Shown here: in pieces, positions 33,180 to 43,700 of the stretch
Layout: every line of letters starts with the position of its first letter
Numbering within the stretch: the first letter of the stretch is position 1
Assembly: GCA_022606425.2 (NCBI GenBank)
Contig: JAHDVF020000468.1
Location: 310,001-374,000 of the forward strand
Length of the DNA: 64,000 nucleotides
From: Lepidostoma basale
Taxonomy: Eukaryota; Arthropoda; Insecta; Trichoptera; Lepidostomatidae
Reading direction: 5' to 3'
Made by a program: the position numbers and the translations under genes
Notes under the pieces: model-generated
Database searches by the model: none
Seen by the model: the letters and a program-made list of their open reading frames with translations, nothing else
What the model was told of the DNA's origin: nothing

Positions 33180-33770
33180 CTGTTTAAAATGAAAATGCTG
33201 TTATTGTATCACAATTTTTTTTTGCACCACCATGTATTTCTGATGTGTAAGTGGACAACTCTGTTTAAATTATTAAGATTTTTTGGAACAAATGCACATA
33301 AAGGTTATAAAAATCACGAAAATTAATTTTAACTGTTGTCAAAACTAAAAAACACACAAACGAAAAAAACATTGTAACACCTGATCATTGGCGGTACTCC
33401 CAAAGAAGTCCGGAAGCCCGACTTGCGAAATAAATTTTGAATCAAAACCCCCAAATCTAAGTAATCATGCCCCCGCATAAACCAACAACCCACCAAATCA
33501 CCTTCCAACAATGTTCCCATTAGACGTAAGAGGAATAGCCACAAGAGCTGAACCTCTGTAAATCAGAAGAGGTTTTGATTCAAAATTCTTAACGCAAGTC
33601 GGGCTTCTGGGCTTCTATGGGAGTACCGCCACTGCACCTGATGATGCCAACATCGGTCGCGAAAAATAATTTAAAAAAATAAAAATGTGATACCATAACA
33701 GCGTTTTAAATTTTAACAGTTAAAAATGTTGAAGTATCACAGTGATTCGGCCAAAACAATGAACTAAAAT
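33180..33770. mobile_element. Penelope-like foldback element interrupted by a hAT MITE
   Basis: The outer arms are inverted copies: AATATTAACTGTTTAAAATG on the left, and CGTTTTAAATTTTAACAGTT plus GTATCACAGTGATTCGGCC on the right. The right part holds a decayed hammerhead-like core beginning at 33638. The 33386-33634 element is inserted within it. Confidence 0.6.
33386..33634. mobile_element. hAT-type MITE with 8 bp target duplication
   Basis: Ends CATTGGCGGTACTCCC and the mirror of CAGTGGCGGTACTCCC, with terminal inverted repeats extending about 60 bp. The flanking 8 bp duplication CACCTGAT is perfect (33378-33385 and 33635-33642). It is 249 bp and non-coding. Confidence 0.88.
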
Positions 33771-34375
33771 GAGTATTAGTATTCCTAAAGAATTTAAAAA
33801 AAATAAAGATTGAAAAATTCAGGTTAACTAACATAACGTATTTGACTTTACGGGACGGAGTTAAAGTTCTTTGAGTTGTCGAGGTTTAATTGTTCGGATT
33901 ATCGCAGCAAGATAACTGAGCTTTACTGTGGAGATCACGTGAAGTCGGTCCCTGGCTTTTGAATCATTTATACAATAAAAAGTAAGCTTTTTCTAACGTG
34001 TAGCGTTAAAAGGGTTAATACTTTTATTTATTAAATACTCGTGCGCTTTACACCACAAAAATATATGAATGGAATAATAAATAGGTTTTAAGGTTAATTA
34101 TTTAGTGGTAGAATTTGCAAATCTCGCGAACATCGGCAGATCATTTTGTCAATTCGAAAAATATTTTATTATATTCTTAAAATTGTATTTTTTTTCAATA
34201 TTTCGTCATCTAAAATATAACAACATATTTTTGATAGTCTTCACGAATATCAAAAAGACTATACATTACAAATACTATATTTTCTCCGCAAATCGTTAGT
34301 ACAAATCTCTACTCCGCTAGTTTCGATCGATGGTATTGGTTTGCAGAAAAGTGTAACAATTTTACTGGTTCTTAA

Positions 34376-35305
34376 GCGGGTATTCTGGTCTAGAGCCATG
34401 AATTTTAGTTATTTTTTAAAGTGCCATAAAAAAGGCAAACAATATTTTTAGCATAATTTTTTTTACAGATATTAATGAATATTTCAAAAATACATAAAAT
34501 AAAATAAAAAGTGAAAAAAAAAACTCAAAAAGTTATCAGCCGATGAAGTGGGGGGTCTCAAAAAAATGGCGTGCGACTGTAACCACGATTCCGACCCTCA
34601 AAGCAATCTGAAAAAAATATTAAAATTGATTATTAATCAAAATTAATGCCGCTATTGATTAAACTAAAATATTTGTAAAAAAAATTTTACAAAACGGCAG
34701 CTAACTGAAAGAAATATACTTTTTTTACTCCTTATTTTGATTTTTCCGAATTTTTTTAAAATAGTTAAAATTCAAAATTGGAACTGAGGCTAGTATCTAC
34801 GATAAGTAAGTGTATAGAGAAGATCCACGCCAAATTTTAAGTAAATCGGTTGAGTAGAACTTTAGAAATCATGGCTACCGTTTTAAAAAATATAGTTTCG
34901 AGAAAAAGACGTTTAAAGTTCTGCGTAAAGTTTCACGGAGTCTAAGTCAAAAAGTGATATTTTATACTTACATTTATTCAATCCGCCATTCCTGCTGCAT
35001 ACATGGGACCTTCCTCGACTTCGAAAAAAACGTTTTCCGCGTTTCTCTCTTCATTTTTAATACATTATCATTCAGAGAAGGATTTTCGGTTTTCGATCAC
35101 AGGTAGACGGATAGTCCCTAATGTCTTTTGTCCAATGGTTCCTGCCAAGCCGGTTTGGATGCCGGGTCACTAAAACAGCTGTATCTCCGAAAATAATTTG
35201 AATTTTGAAAAATCCTCTTAAAAACACATTTTTAAAAGATTAAGCTTTGAAAATATGAAGAAAAAAATAAACGATTTTTACAAATTTCCAGACTAGAATA
35301 CCCCC
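34376..35305. mobile_element. piggyBac-like non-autonomous element
   Basis: TTAA lies immediately outside both ends (34372-34375, 35306-35309). The inner ends are inverted repeats (GCGGGTATTCTGGTCTAGA against GGGGGTATTCTAGTCTGGA). A TTAA target is the piggyBac hallmark. The 930 bp interior has no open frame of note. Confidence 0.8.
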
Positions 35306-35399
35306 TTAAGACGCCACTCGGGCCTTTAATGTGGTAGTTTCCCGGTTCTCGTACAGCAGGTTATTTGAACCCTCATACAATATTTTAACTACTGATTCT

Positions 35400-35530
35400 C
35401 ATAACATGTTATTGTCACGTAAATTCTACACCTGATCAAAGACAGCGTGACATCGACGAAATTGAGCCCGGGGGCTTCGGTGTGGCAGTTATAGCTTTTG
35501 TCACTATACCATAAAGGTTGCCTTTTATGA
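35400..35530 (-). repeat. tRNA-derived SINE, head fragment
   Basis: The reverse strand matches the SINE head at 22312 (CTGCCACACCGAAG-type segment, GGGCTC, then CACGCTGTCTTTGATCAGG), strongly diverged. Confidence 0.5.
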
Positions 35531-35990
35531 GGTATTTTCATTCATCGTTTGTATTTTCAATTTTAAAAAAAACGTGACGATGTCCAAATATTTTTCTTGT
35601 CTTATAAAGATGTAAAAATATTCCTCTTCTTAAATGTTTAATTATATTTGAATTTAGATATAAAAATATTATATTTTGTAGATAAAATTAATTACCTTTT
35701 AATTCGTAACATGTTTTTGGTTAAAAATATCATAAAAAGTTCAGATTTTCTACTTTTTGTCTGCTGAAACTGTTTACGTTTTTTTTTTCGTCACAATTCT
35801 CAAGCGTTGTATAAATAGACGTTCAAAATATAAATAGACTTGTGTTATTCAAATGTTTTTACTTTCTCTCATTTTTTCTTACTTGCTAAGAAGTAAGCAG
35901 AAAATTATATAATAAATATATGATATATCAAAAACTTGCGTTGCTTTAAAAAAAGAACCAAATACTTTAAATAACAAAACCAAATAAAAA
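35531..35990. other. AT-rich intergenic sequence
   Basis: Nothing recognised. Confidence 0.4.
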
Positions 35991-35994
35991 AATG

Positions 35995-36066
35995 TGCGAT
36001 GGCCGGGAATCGAACCCGGATCAACTGCTTGGAAGGCAACTATGCTGACCATTACACCACCATCGC
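35995..36066 (-). tRNA. tRNA-Gly (anticodon TCC)
   Basis: On the minus strand, 72 nt: acceptor GCGATGG paired with CCATCGC, D-arm with AATGGTCAGC, anticodon stem TTGC/GCAG with loop CTTCCAA (anticodon TCC), and T-arm CCGGGTTCGATTCCCGG with a good B box. A run of T residues, the Pol III terminator, follows on the transcribed strand (RC of AAAAAAA at 35986-35992). There is no intron. It differs from the 43.2 kb copy by one base in the acceptor arm, restoring a Watson-Crick pair there. Confidence 0.95.
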
Positions 36067-36271
36067 CCGCTGGTGAGAGCGGCAAATTCATCGACCAAAA
36101 TAAGATATCAAATTATTTAAATACGAATATTATCAATTACTTACTATCAGATCTAGTCTCGAGGCGTACGTTCTAATTATCTTCAAGAACACGATTACTT
36201 TAGTGAGGTGAATGTACTCGTACGCGAAAACGAACTGGTATCTGATGTTCTAAATCTTGCTGTTTGTTTGC

Positions 36272-36446
36272 GGGCACCACTGATATTTTAGTAGACCAGG
36301 TAGGTAGGTACTGTAATAATTCTGAATTCTGGGCACCACTGATATTTTAGTAGACCAGGTAGGTAGGTACTGTAATAATTCTGAATTCTGGGCACCACTG
36401 ATATTTTAGTAGACCAGGTAGGTAGGTACTGTAATAATTCTGAATT
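36272..36446. repeat. Tandem repeat, three copies of 59 bp
   Basis: Unit starts GGGCACCACTGATATTTTAG and contains AGGTAGGTAGGTACTG. Three near-identical head-to-tail copies. The minus-strand open frame through it is a by-product. Confidence 0.95.
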
Positions 36447-36489
36447 GTCGCAATTGACTAAACGAATTTTGATATTTTTTATTATTTCA

Positions 36490-36720
36490 TTTATTATATG
36501 GAAGGCAAAGGAGAAGATACTAGTATGCACACGTGAGGAGAATGGATCCATCCAGACTCCCCTTCATTGTGTTACACGGCCAACCCCATGGTAGACGACC
36601 CCCGGGCAGACCACCAAAGAGATGGATCGACAGCTGGGAGTCGACTTCGCAGGAGGCCAATTCCTCTTAAGAAACAGGCCACTAGGCCTACACTAATAAT
36701 AATAATAATAATAATAATAA
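36490..36720 (+). mobile_element. RTE-like LINE 3' end with (AAT)n tail
   Basis: Same family as 14.5-14.9 kb: AGGAGAATGGATCCATCCAG, ACGACCCCCGGGCAG, AAACAGGCCACTAGGCCTAC, then AATAATAATAATAATAATAA. Confidence 0.75.
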
Positions 36721-36879
36721 GATATTAAGGGGTGGTAATGCCGTTTGCATTTGGGCATTTTATATATTTTGATGGTTTGATCGAATCATGTAAACCGACA
36801 AGTTTAATTCCATTGTAGAAAATTTTATATTTTAACTCAATACAATTAATCTTATTAATATATTATATAATGTCACACA

Positions 36880-37145
36880 CCATCTAAAGAGTGGCAGAGA
36901 TATAATGGCGCTGGGCAGGCCATGTCCCTCGCAGCTCTGACAATGGGTGGACAATATGCCTCCGTTGCTGGCGTTCAGAACTGGACCCGAAATCTAAGAC
37001 GTCCCCAACATCAATAGATGGATGACAATAAAGAGACCACAGGTACGACATGAATGCGTATTGCCCAGGATCGACAGACATGGAATTATAATAGATCGAG
37101 GAGGCCTACGTACAGGAGTGAACGGATACAAGCTGATAACGATGA
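36880..37145 (+). mobile_element. RTE-like LINE C-terminal fragment
   Basis: It includes RWAGHVPRSS-type sequence (GGCGCTGGGCAGGCCATGTC) and a basic end. A short GAT-rich stretch marks the 3' end. Frames are broken. Confidence 0.55.
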
Positions 37146-37810
37146 TGAATATAGTGCTCTCTTTTAACCATACTAATCGGAATAAGTGTTTTAATATCCA
37201 ACATATCGATTCTTATGATTCTTATCGAATACTTAGAAGTTAACTCAAATTCCAGAAATACCACGAAAAACCTAATTCTAGAATAAATTATTGATACTAG
37301 GAACAAGTTACCATAATTTTAATTCATATCGATTCAAAGAATAATGTATCGTGTACTTTCAAAATAAATTAATTCATAAACTTTACATTATAATAAAATA
37401 TACTATACGATTATATTGTACAATAAGTCAATTTTGAATTAATATATGCAAAGATTGTTTGCTTGTTTTTTGCATCGTCATAAAATATTCATATATTAGC
37501 TCTGACCAAAGAATGAAAAACGTCAAGAGGTTTGATCCAAAGGGTTGATTTACTTAACAGGGGGTATTGAACTCTCGAACGGACTATTACCATGTATAGT
37601 TGTGTAGCTATGTACGTATAATATTCTGTTTCTCATTTACATGTACGTACATCGTAAATGTTATTATATCGCCAGTTAGAATCAAGTTGCTCTAACTCAT
37701 ATCAAGAGAGTTCTATAAAAAATGTAGGATTAACTTTAGTCAAAATTTCCACTATTAGAAATTGTACTTATCATATGTTCACATCATAAAATATAATATA
37801 TTTTATTTAT
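37146..37810. other. AT-rich intergenic sequence
   Basis: Nothing recognised. Confidence 0.4.
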
Positions 37811-37876
37811 ATTATTCTTTTTTATACACTTTGTATATACAACACTTACATTAAAAAATAAAATTATATACTCGTA

Positions 37877-37907
37877 GACAATTTTCGGACAAACAGTTAT
37901 TCTTCAG
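37877..37907 (-). ncRNA. Hammerhead-like motif H3 (decayed)
   Basis: On the minus strand: CTGAAGA, a degenerate stem II (ATAAC ... GTCC), GAAAA, TT, GTC. It is the mirror partner of the intact motif at 38122; stem II changes probably make it inactive. Confidence 0.4.
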
Positions 37908-38121
37908 TAAAGATACATTTTTTTTTAATATTATAAAATTGTTTACATGATCTGACAGGTGTTATAAAGATTTCCCCACAAGATTTCACCCCAATAAGAA
38001 CTTTAAATTATTATTTTAAATTTTATATTTGTTATAACAAAAGCATAATCGTTCCAAAATCTTTATAACATCTGTCAGATCATGTAAACAATTTTATATT
38101 ATTTATAAAAATGTATCTTTA

Positions 38122-38152
38122 CTGAAGAAGGACTGTTTGTCCGAAACATGTC
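38122..38152 (+). ncRNA. Hammerhead-ribozyme-like motif H4
   Basis: CTGAAGA, spacer A, stem II GGAC/GTCC with a 5 nt loop TGTTT, GAAAC, AT, GTC. Core residues match the hammerhead consensus. Stem I is weak and unresolved. Confidence 0.6.
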
Positions 38153-38307
38153 TATATAAGTTTATTTGTTAATATAAGTGTTGTATATACAAAGTGTAAT
38201 AGAAATAAACCACCATAACAACACAAAGTATGACGTATATAGAAGAAAATGTGATATATTTTTTGATTTCATGTTTTCTTAATTTATAATTCTAATTTTG
38301 CTTATGC

Positions 38308-38500
38308 ATATTTATTGTTTCTTAAAGAATGATATAGAACTGCATATAAAATAATTAATAGTAATGAAATCGTCAGTTTTCTAGAAGTTTTATTTTATGT
38401 TATAGGAATTACTTGTTTTGCGTTTAATTTAACCATTTGAAAATGTCTTAGCTAGGCGATACATATCAAACATATCATTCGTATTATCATTGAAAGGCAT
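38308..38500. mobile_element. Foldback MITE family M, diverged copy
   Basis: The left arm begins TTATTGTTTCTTAAAGAATG and contains GTCAGTTTTCTAGAAGTTTT. The right arm is poorly preserved (ATATCATTCGTATTATCATT). Confidence 0.55.
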
Positions 38501-39425
38501 TATTTATATATGATTTTAAGTTATTTAAATCAACGATTAATTTTTACGTAATAATAAAAGTACGAGTATATGGAAAAAATATAAATAACAAAAAACAAGT
38601 CAAATGGAATAACTTTCGTAAGTGTCAATGCTTTTCTAAAATATGAGTTAAAACAACTTTGTTCTGTTCAGGGAATTACTACATAAATATAGGTACGCAT
38701 AAAAATAATTTAAATCATAAGGTAGAGTGTACTGTCAAATTTGCGTGTAATTCTGATTTCGTGGGTAAGTTTTTTTAGCTAGATAGACTTTACTATTCCG
38801 ATTCCTGCATACATGTAATAATTTTACTTTTGAATAATTTACTTTTACCCGCAACCCATAGCTGAGGGTGGATTTTAACTTTGGATCCAGCATTAGATAC
38901 ATTTTTAATAATAATTTCTAGCCACTATTAACAATTCTCGAATTAAAATAATCTTAATTGGAAGTGGGCTTCTAGATCATCGAATCGTGTGTCTTGTTTG
39001 CAAATCTTATGTACGTAAGATAATGATTATTCCATCTATGAGACAAGCATGATCATTAGATTAACCGTCCTACCTTTGGGTTATTTTCCGAGAAACGTGA
39101 AAAAAAACAGGTTTTTTATTAATGAAATTGAATTATATATTAATTTTATTTTTTTAAATTACGAAACGACAAATGCTCGGCCGCACACTTCGCCTGCCCC
39201 TTGTAAAACTATCATACTTGTGAAGACTTGTACTCGTGTGCTGTTGGCACACGTGCGTATCTCTAAAGGTTTGTACATTTTAGGTAAATTACTTTTTCTC
39301 AAGCGCGTACGTTATACGGGATAGCGCAGAATGGTACAGTCACAGTGAACGTATCACGTACGTACAAATACGTAGGGTGGTTTAAAGTTTATTTTATATG
39401 CGTCATCTCTTTGGGTTGTGATTCA
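38501..39425. other. Unassigned intergenic sequence
   Basis: AT-rich with a more balanced stretch at 39170-39380. A 91-codon + frame (39049-39324) lacks recognisable features and is not called. Confidence 0.4.
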
Positions 39426-39429
39426 CATT

Positions 39430-39645
39430 TGAATATTTTTTTTAAAACATTTGTATTTTCATAACACTTTATTGCACTTTTCACAAACTTGTTTTGGGAC
39501 ACCGAAGCCTTTCTGTGTCGAAGAAGAAGAAATCTTAACATTTGGTTAAAATTGTAAAATTTGGTACATATTTCCACACTGAAGAAGGACATCTGTGTTC
39601 CGAAACATGTTTGTGACAAGTGTAAAGAAGTTTTGTAAATACAAT
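39430..39645. mobile_element. Foldback element with hammerhead-like motif (Penelope-like)
   Basis: The left arm (ACATTTGTATTTTCATAACA, CTTTTCACAAACTTGTTTTG) mirrors the right arm (CATGTTTGTGACAAGTGTAA, ACAATGTTTTCAAAAGG). H5 is in the right arm; its inverted counterpart on the left is degraded. A one-arm relation appears at 42.72-42.79 kb. Confidence 0.6.
39579..39611 (+). ncRNA. Hammerhead-ribozyme-like motif H5
   Basis: CTGAAGA, spacer A, stem II GGACA against TGTTCC (5 pairs with one bulged T), GAAAC, AT, GTT. GUU is a permitted NUH triplet. Slightly decayed. Confidence 0.5.
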
Positions 39646-39649
39646 GTTT

Positions 39650-40185
39650 TCAAAAGGTTTTTGAAAATTGAATCTACAGGACAAATTGATGGCGAACAAA
39701 ATACTGTTCTCAATTTTCCTTATCTTTAAGATTGTTAAAGTATCTAGGCGACATTGTTTTCATATTTCAATCTCACTTTATGTTCAAAATGCTTCACAGT
39801 TCTCTATAATAATCCACTAATGTGTAGCTATTGTTTGCTTCTATTATTGATCTGGATTAGGTCGTTCAACCTGGGTTCATGTGTTACTTTTGATCCAAAA
39901 TAGAGGTCCAACTTGGTTGTAATCACAATGTACGTCACTGCAGAGACCGGTGGTCTGCAGAGGTCGTGGTATGGGGGGTATAACGTGCTTGATAAGAAAA
40001 TATCGTCGTGACAAATTTAATGGAACGATTATTAATGATATAGTTTATTCACGTTGGGTACCTACTCCATATATTGTTGGCGTACTAAGAAAACCACCTT
40101 GTTTAGAAATCAAGTCAATTAATTAATGATAATGACTTAAAGTTTAAGCCATTAGCTTAAATTAATTAACTTCTTTTCTAAACAT
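39650..40185. other. Unassigned intergenic sequence
   Basis: No gene or repeat recognised. Confidence 0.4.
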
Positions 40186-40189
40186 TTCT

Positions 40190-40694
40190 CAGCGTTGTCC
40201 AACTTGTTTTATGCTGCGGGCCATTTTTTTGCTAACATTTCGGGGGCCATATAGGATAGGAAAATGAAAAGACAGTTATTTTAATTATACGTTGTTCAAA
40301 AATGACATGTTACTGGAAGTAATAAAATACAATATTATTAAGTTATTTAAAAAATATATATGTATTTAATTTAGAACGAATACTTTTTTATAATTAATTT
40401 AATTGCGATTACAAAAAACATATTATACTTGTACGTATTGATAAGTTATTTAATGGGAGCATTGTGTAAAAATTAAGTAGTATATTTATTTATTTTTAAA
40501 AAGTATTTTTAATATTTATATTATAATAAAACGTTTTCATATTTTAATTTATTTTCTTCAATGGAAATTTCACGTCAAATATTAATTCTGAAAAATATTG
40601 CTTCTCAATATTTGAGGAAAAATTTGCTGTAAAACGTACAGCTCGCAGGCCTTTCGCCATCAAAGTTTCGCGGGCCCCAAGTTTGACAGCGCTG
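40190..40694. mobile_element. hAT-like non-autonomous element
   Basis: The ends CAGCGTTGTCCAACTTG and the mirror CAGCGCTGTCAAACTTG form 17 bp inverted repeats with three mismatches, with GCGGGCC words inside both ends. I could not find a matching 8 bp target duplication, so one end may have been altered, possibly by the duplication that starts here. Confidence 0.65.
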
Positions 40695-41175
40695 ACTTAA
40701 ACAATTAGCGTATGGTTTTGAGAATACCTAAGGAATGGAGTATATCGAAAAAATAAGTTATGTAATGTAATGTTTATATTATGTTTATTTCTTCTCCTTC
40801 TTCTTATACTGCAGTGTCAGGTACCCCGACCTTGGCGATTACCGAGTCGATTCCTTTCTCGCTAAAGTGGTTTCCCGTTGCCTTCTCACTAGCTTATTAT
40901 TTTCTTTATAAGTTTAAAATTATTGTGTCTCAACTTAACTAAAAAAACACATAATTCATAAACATAATATTGAATTTCATAATTTAAGATGAACTTACAC
41001 CATTAGATTTCATAAATCGAGAATAACAAATAAACAAAAGAATGTAAATGAAATTAAACTTGTACAATTATGTGAATCTGGTCTGGAAGAACAAGCTCAT
41101 GCGTATCGACAGCAAGGTTAGTATTTTTAAGGCATGTGTGCGACCTATCTATCATGATACTATACGAACCAAGGG
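40680..41175 (+). repeat. Composite direct duplication, copy 1
   Basis: It matches 44757-45275 in the same orientation. Shared blocks include GCGTATGGTTTTGAG, TCAGGTACCCCGACCTTGGC, TTACACCATTAGATTTCATA and TACAATTATGTGAATCTGGT. The unit spans a hAT end, a reversed LINE tail, single-copy-looking sequence and the start of an RTE-like fragment. Confidence 0.85.
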
Positions 41176-41505
41176 TCTGTTAAGAACATCTGAGATGAAG
41201 GTCCTAAGATCCATTACTGGAAAAACACTCCGAGATCGTGTCCGTAACGCAGACATAAGAAGGGTTGCGAAATAGAAGATATCGTTTGCTGGAGTAGATT
41301 CAGAAGAAAATACTGGGGGGACCATGTAGCGAAAATAAAAAGTGACACTCGCATAAACAGCCGCTTACGAAACCCCCTACGGACGCCGCCCATCTGGAAG
41401 AACGCCTAAGAGATGGAGGCACAGCTGGTCCTAGTCATCCCAGGAGACATGATTTCTGTTCCACAGATCGCCAGATCTATTAAAAGAAGAAGAAGAAGAA
41501 GAGTT
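41065..41505 (+). pseudogene. RTE-like reverse transcriptase C-terminus with (GAA)n tail
   Basis: In frame it reads RIDSKVSIFKACVRPI, then LRTSEMKVLRSITGKTLRDR and VRNADIRRVAK followed by a stop. Later, out of frame, comes the basic end (GRPSGRTPKRWRHSW-type). The tail is GAAGAAGAAGAAGAAG. 5'-truncated. Confidence 0.75.
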
Positions 41506-41509
41506 AGTA

Positions 41510-42780
41510 TTACTGGATTATGAATTATCCCATTTAATTTTTTTTTTTAATGTTTAGAAAGACGAAAAACAGTTTTTTTTAGAATGATTATACGATTTAC
41601 AAAAGTGACGAATTCTAACAATTCCATTAGAAACAATGGAAGGAAGAAAAATGATAACAATTATACTCCCTGAGGTAAAGATAAAGTTGTAATATTTTTT
41701 TAATCTTTTCAATTTCAAGACGAGTGTTTGAGGGATCTCAAATGATGGAGTACTCCAAATAATTGCAAATATGCGAATCAGTGCTTTAGAAAGCCGGCAA
41801 ATCACTATACAGTGAGGAAACAATGTGGCATTTTGTAAAGTGAAATATATATACATTTTGTAAAGCCTATAACCTAGAGAAAAATTTAAGAGGTCTCTAT
41901 CCAGCAGTGGGGGGAAGAAGGCTGAAGAAGACGGAAAAAAGATTTCGTAAATATTAAAAATCATTTTGTTCTGATAAAGAAGACTGTAAGAATATTCAAT
42001 CAATTATATTATCACTAAAGATTAAGCCAATGCTGCGAAGATAATAGCAGGGAAATTAACTTAAAACACGAATGACCTCTGCTACATTTTTTTCGCATAT
42101 GGATTCGTCATGCATATCCCACGTTCGTTTTGTTTAATACGAAAATATAATTGGCGACTCTCACGCTACTGGAGGGGCGTGGAGCGATGCTACCTTTAAA
42201 TATAGTAATATATAATAGTAATGTGTTTTATTAAAAAAGCACAATTTTATGTAAATTTCTTACAATTTAACATGTTGCGCGTGTATCAAGTGATACAATG
42301 CTAGAGTAAATTTGAATCCAGTTAGTCGCTAATTTATTTAAATGACAAAAAAGTTTTGATAAAAAAGTTAAAAACACCACTCAACTCCGATTTATTTCTT
42401 ATTTTAAATACTGACTGTTCAAACCAATGTCCAACCGGCTTAGATTAGATCAATTTCTAATTGAACAATATTTTCAAATTGTGATGGCAGAGGTATCGAT
42501 TTCTGATTAATATTTTTAATTGAGATCTGATGATCACGTAGATATTAAATATAAAAAGCCAGTTTAAATGTTGGTAATCAGCCAATAAGAAATAAATTTT
42601 ACCGGTTTCGTTGGCTACTTGAGGCCAATATAACACATGCATATCTCTCTAACAAACTTAAGGCGTTAATACTTCAAAATGTCATATTTTTTATTCAAAT
42701 AATCAAAACACATTAGAATAATATTTGAAATACATTTTATTTTCACAACACTTCTTTGCGCTTTTCACAAAAATGTTTCA
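41510..42780. other. Unassigned sequence, probably old repeat
   Basis: A 149-codon minus-strand frame (41554-42003) is hydrophobic and aromatic-rich. It has no motif I can name and may be a decayed LINE region or chance. The remainder is AT-rich. 42715-42790 resembles one arm of the 39.4 kb foldback. Confidence 0.35.
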
Positions 42781-42784
42781 GACT

Positions 42785-43035
42785 GTACACCTCCTTCCTT
42801 GAGAATGATATAAAACTCCATATAAAATAATTAATACAAATGAAAACGCTTGTTTTCTAGAAGTTTTATTACAGTAAGTGGGAATGACCTGCTTCGCCTT
42901 TTAAGGCATTATTAAATGTTTTTGATAATAAAAATAAATTAATAAAAATATGTCATTCTCCTAAACTACAATTTAATGAAACTTTTAGAAAACAGATGTT
43001 TTCATTCGTATTAAATTATTTAGTTATAAGTTAAT
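42785..43035. mobile_element. Foldback MITE family M, nearly complete
   Basis: The left arm AAACTCCATATAAAATAATT, ATACAAATGAAAACG and TTTTCTAGAAGTTTTATTA is mirrored by AACTTTTAGAAAACAGATGT and TTTTCATTCGTATTAAATTA. Non-coding. Confidence 0.75.
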
Positions 43036-43212
43036 CTTCGATGTCGTCGAAATAAATCACAATGAACATACTATTTTTGTTCACAATAATTCTATATCAC
43101 AAAGCGATTGCTTCTAACCAATAGCAAATAAAAACATTGCTCTGTTTTTACAGGTGTTTCACTTATTTTCGGTTCTAATATTTGGATCAATTTTCCGAAT
43201 GCACATATATCG

Positions 43213-43284
43213 GCGATGGTGGTGTAATGGTCAGCATAGTTGCCTTCCAAGCAGTTGATCCGGGTTCGATTCCCGGCCGTCGCA
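43213..43284 (+). tRNA. tRNA-Gly (anticodon TCC)
   Basis: 72 nt cloverleaf: acceptor GCGATGG with CCGTCGC (one T-G wobble), D-arm AATGGTCAGC, loop CTTCCAA giving anticodon TCC, T-arm CCGGGTTCGATTCCCGG, discriminator A. An oligo-T terminator follows within 10 nt. It is almost identical to the minus-strand gene at 35995-36066. Confidence 0.95.
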
Positions 43285-43664
43285 CACTTATTTTTTTTAA
43301 TTGAAAGATCATTTTAGTTTAATTACATAATGTATTTACTCCTTAAAAGTTTGACAATCGATGCAAAATGTTATATTTATAAACGAAGTAAAACAATTTT
43401 ATTTTTGGTTCTGGTTTGTGCTATTCAAAACAATTAAACTCTCAATTTTTTTTTAAATAAAACTATAGGAATAAAACAATAACATGTTCCATTTTTGATG
43501 GTTAAGGCATTAAACACTGTGGATTTCCATTTTTAATTTTGATTAAGAATTTTACACAATGCATAATCCACGTTATTTGGGATCGCAATAAAGTGAATTA
43601 TACATTCAAACTGTTAAATTAATTAACTTAGTTTTATGTATCACAATTGTATTTTATTTTACGC

Positions 43665-43700
43665 GACAGCTGTTTCGTCAACCTATGTTGACATCATCAG
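43665..43700 (-). ncRNA. Hammerhead-ribozyme-like motif H6
   Basis: Minus strand: CTGATGA, T, stem II GTCAAC/GTTGAC, GAAAC, AGCT, GTC; identical in core and stem II to H1 at 15.6 kb. The sequence after the cleavage triplet is GCGTAAAA, which pairs perfectly with TTTTACGC found on the 5' side of H1. Confidence 0.6.

Larger units (their letters stand above)
37815..38215. mobile_element. 400 bp foldback element with a hammerhead in each arm (Penelope-like)
   Basis: The arms are long inverted copies: ACACTTTGTATATACAACAC on the left is mirrored by GTGTTGTATATACAAAGTGT on the right, and AAAATTGTTTACATGATCTG by CAGATCATGTAAACAATTTT. The left arm carries a decayed hammerhead on the minus strand, the right arm a good one on the plus strand. 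About 65 bp lie between the arms. Confidence 0.75.

Noticed and set aside
33638..33660. Functional hammerhead at 33.64 kb
   Set aside because: Core CTGATGA is intact but stem II no longer pairs and no GUC follows GAAA; treated as a relic.
36288..36551. 87-codon minus-strand frame
   Set aside because: Reads through the 59 bp tandem repeat; not a gene.
40190..40694. 8 bp target duplication for the hAT-like element
   Set aside because: Flanks ACATTTCT and ACTTAAAC do not match well enough; insertion site left unresolved.
41554..42003. 149-codon minus-strand frame as a gene
   Set aside because: AT-rich, hydrophobic, no domain, no splice or poly(A) support; kept only as unassigned sequence.
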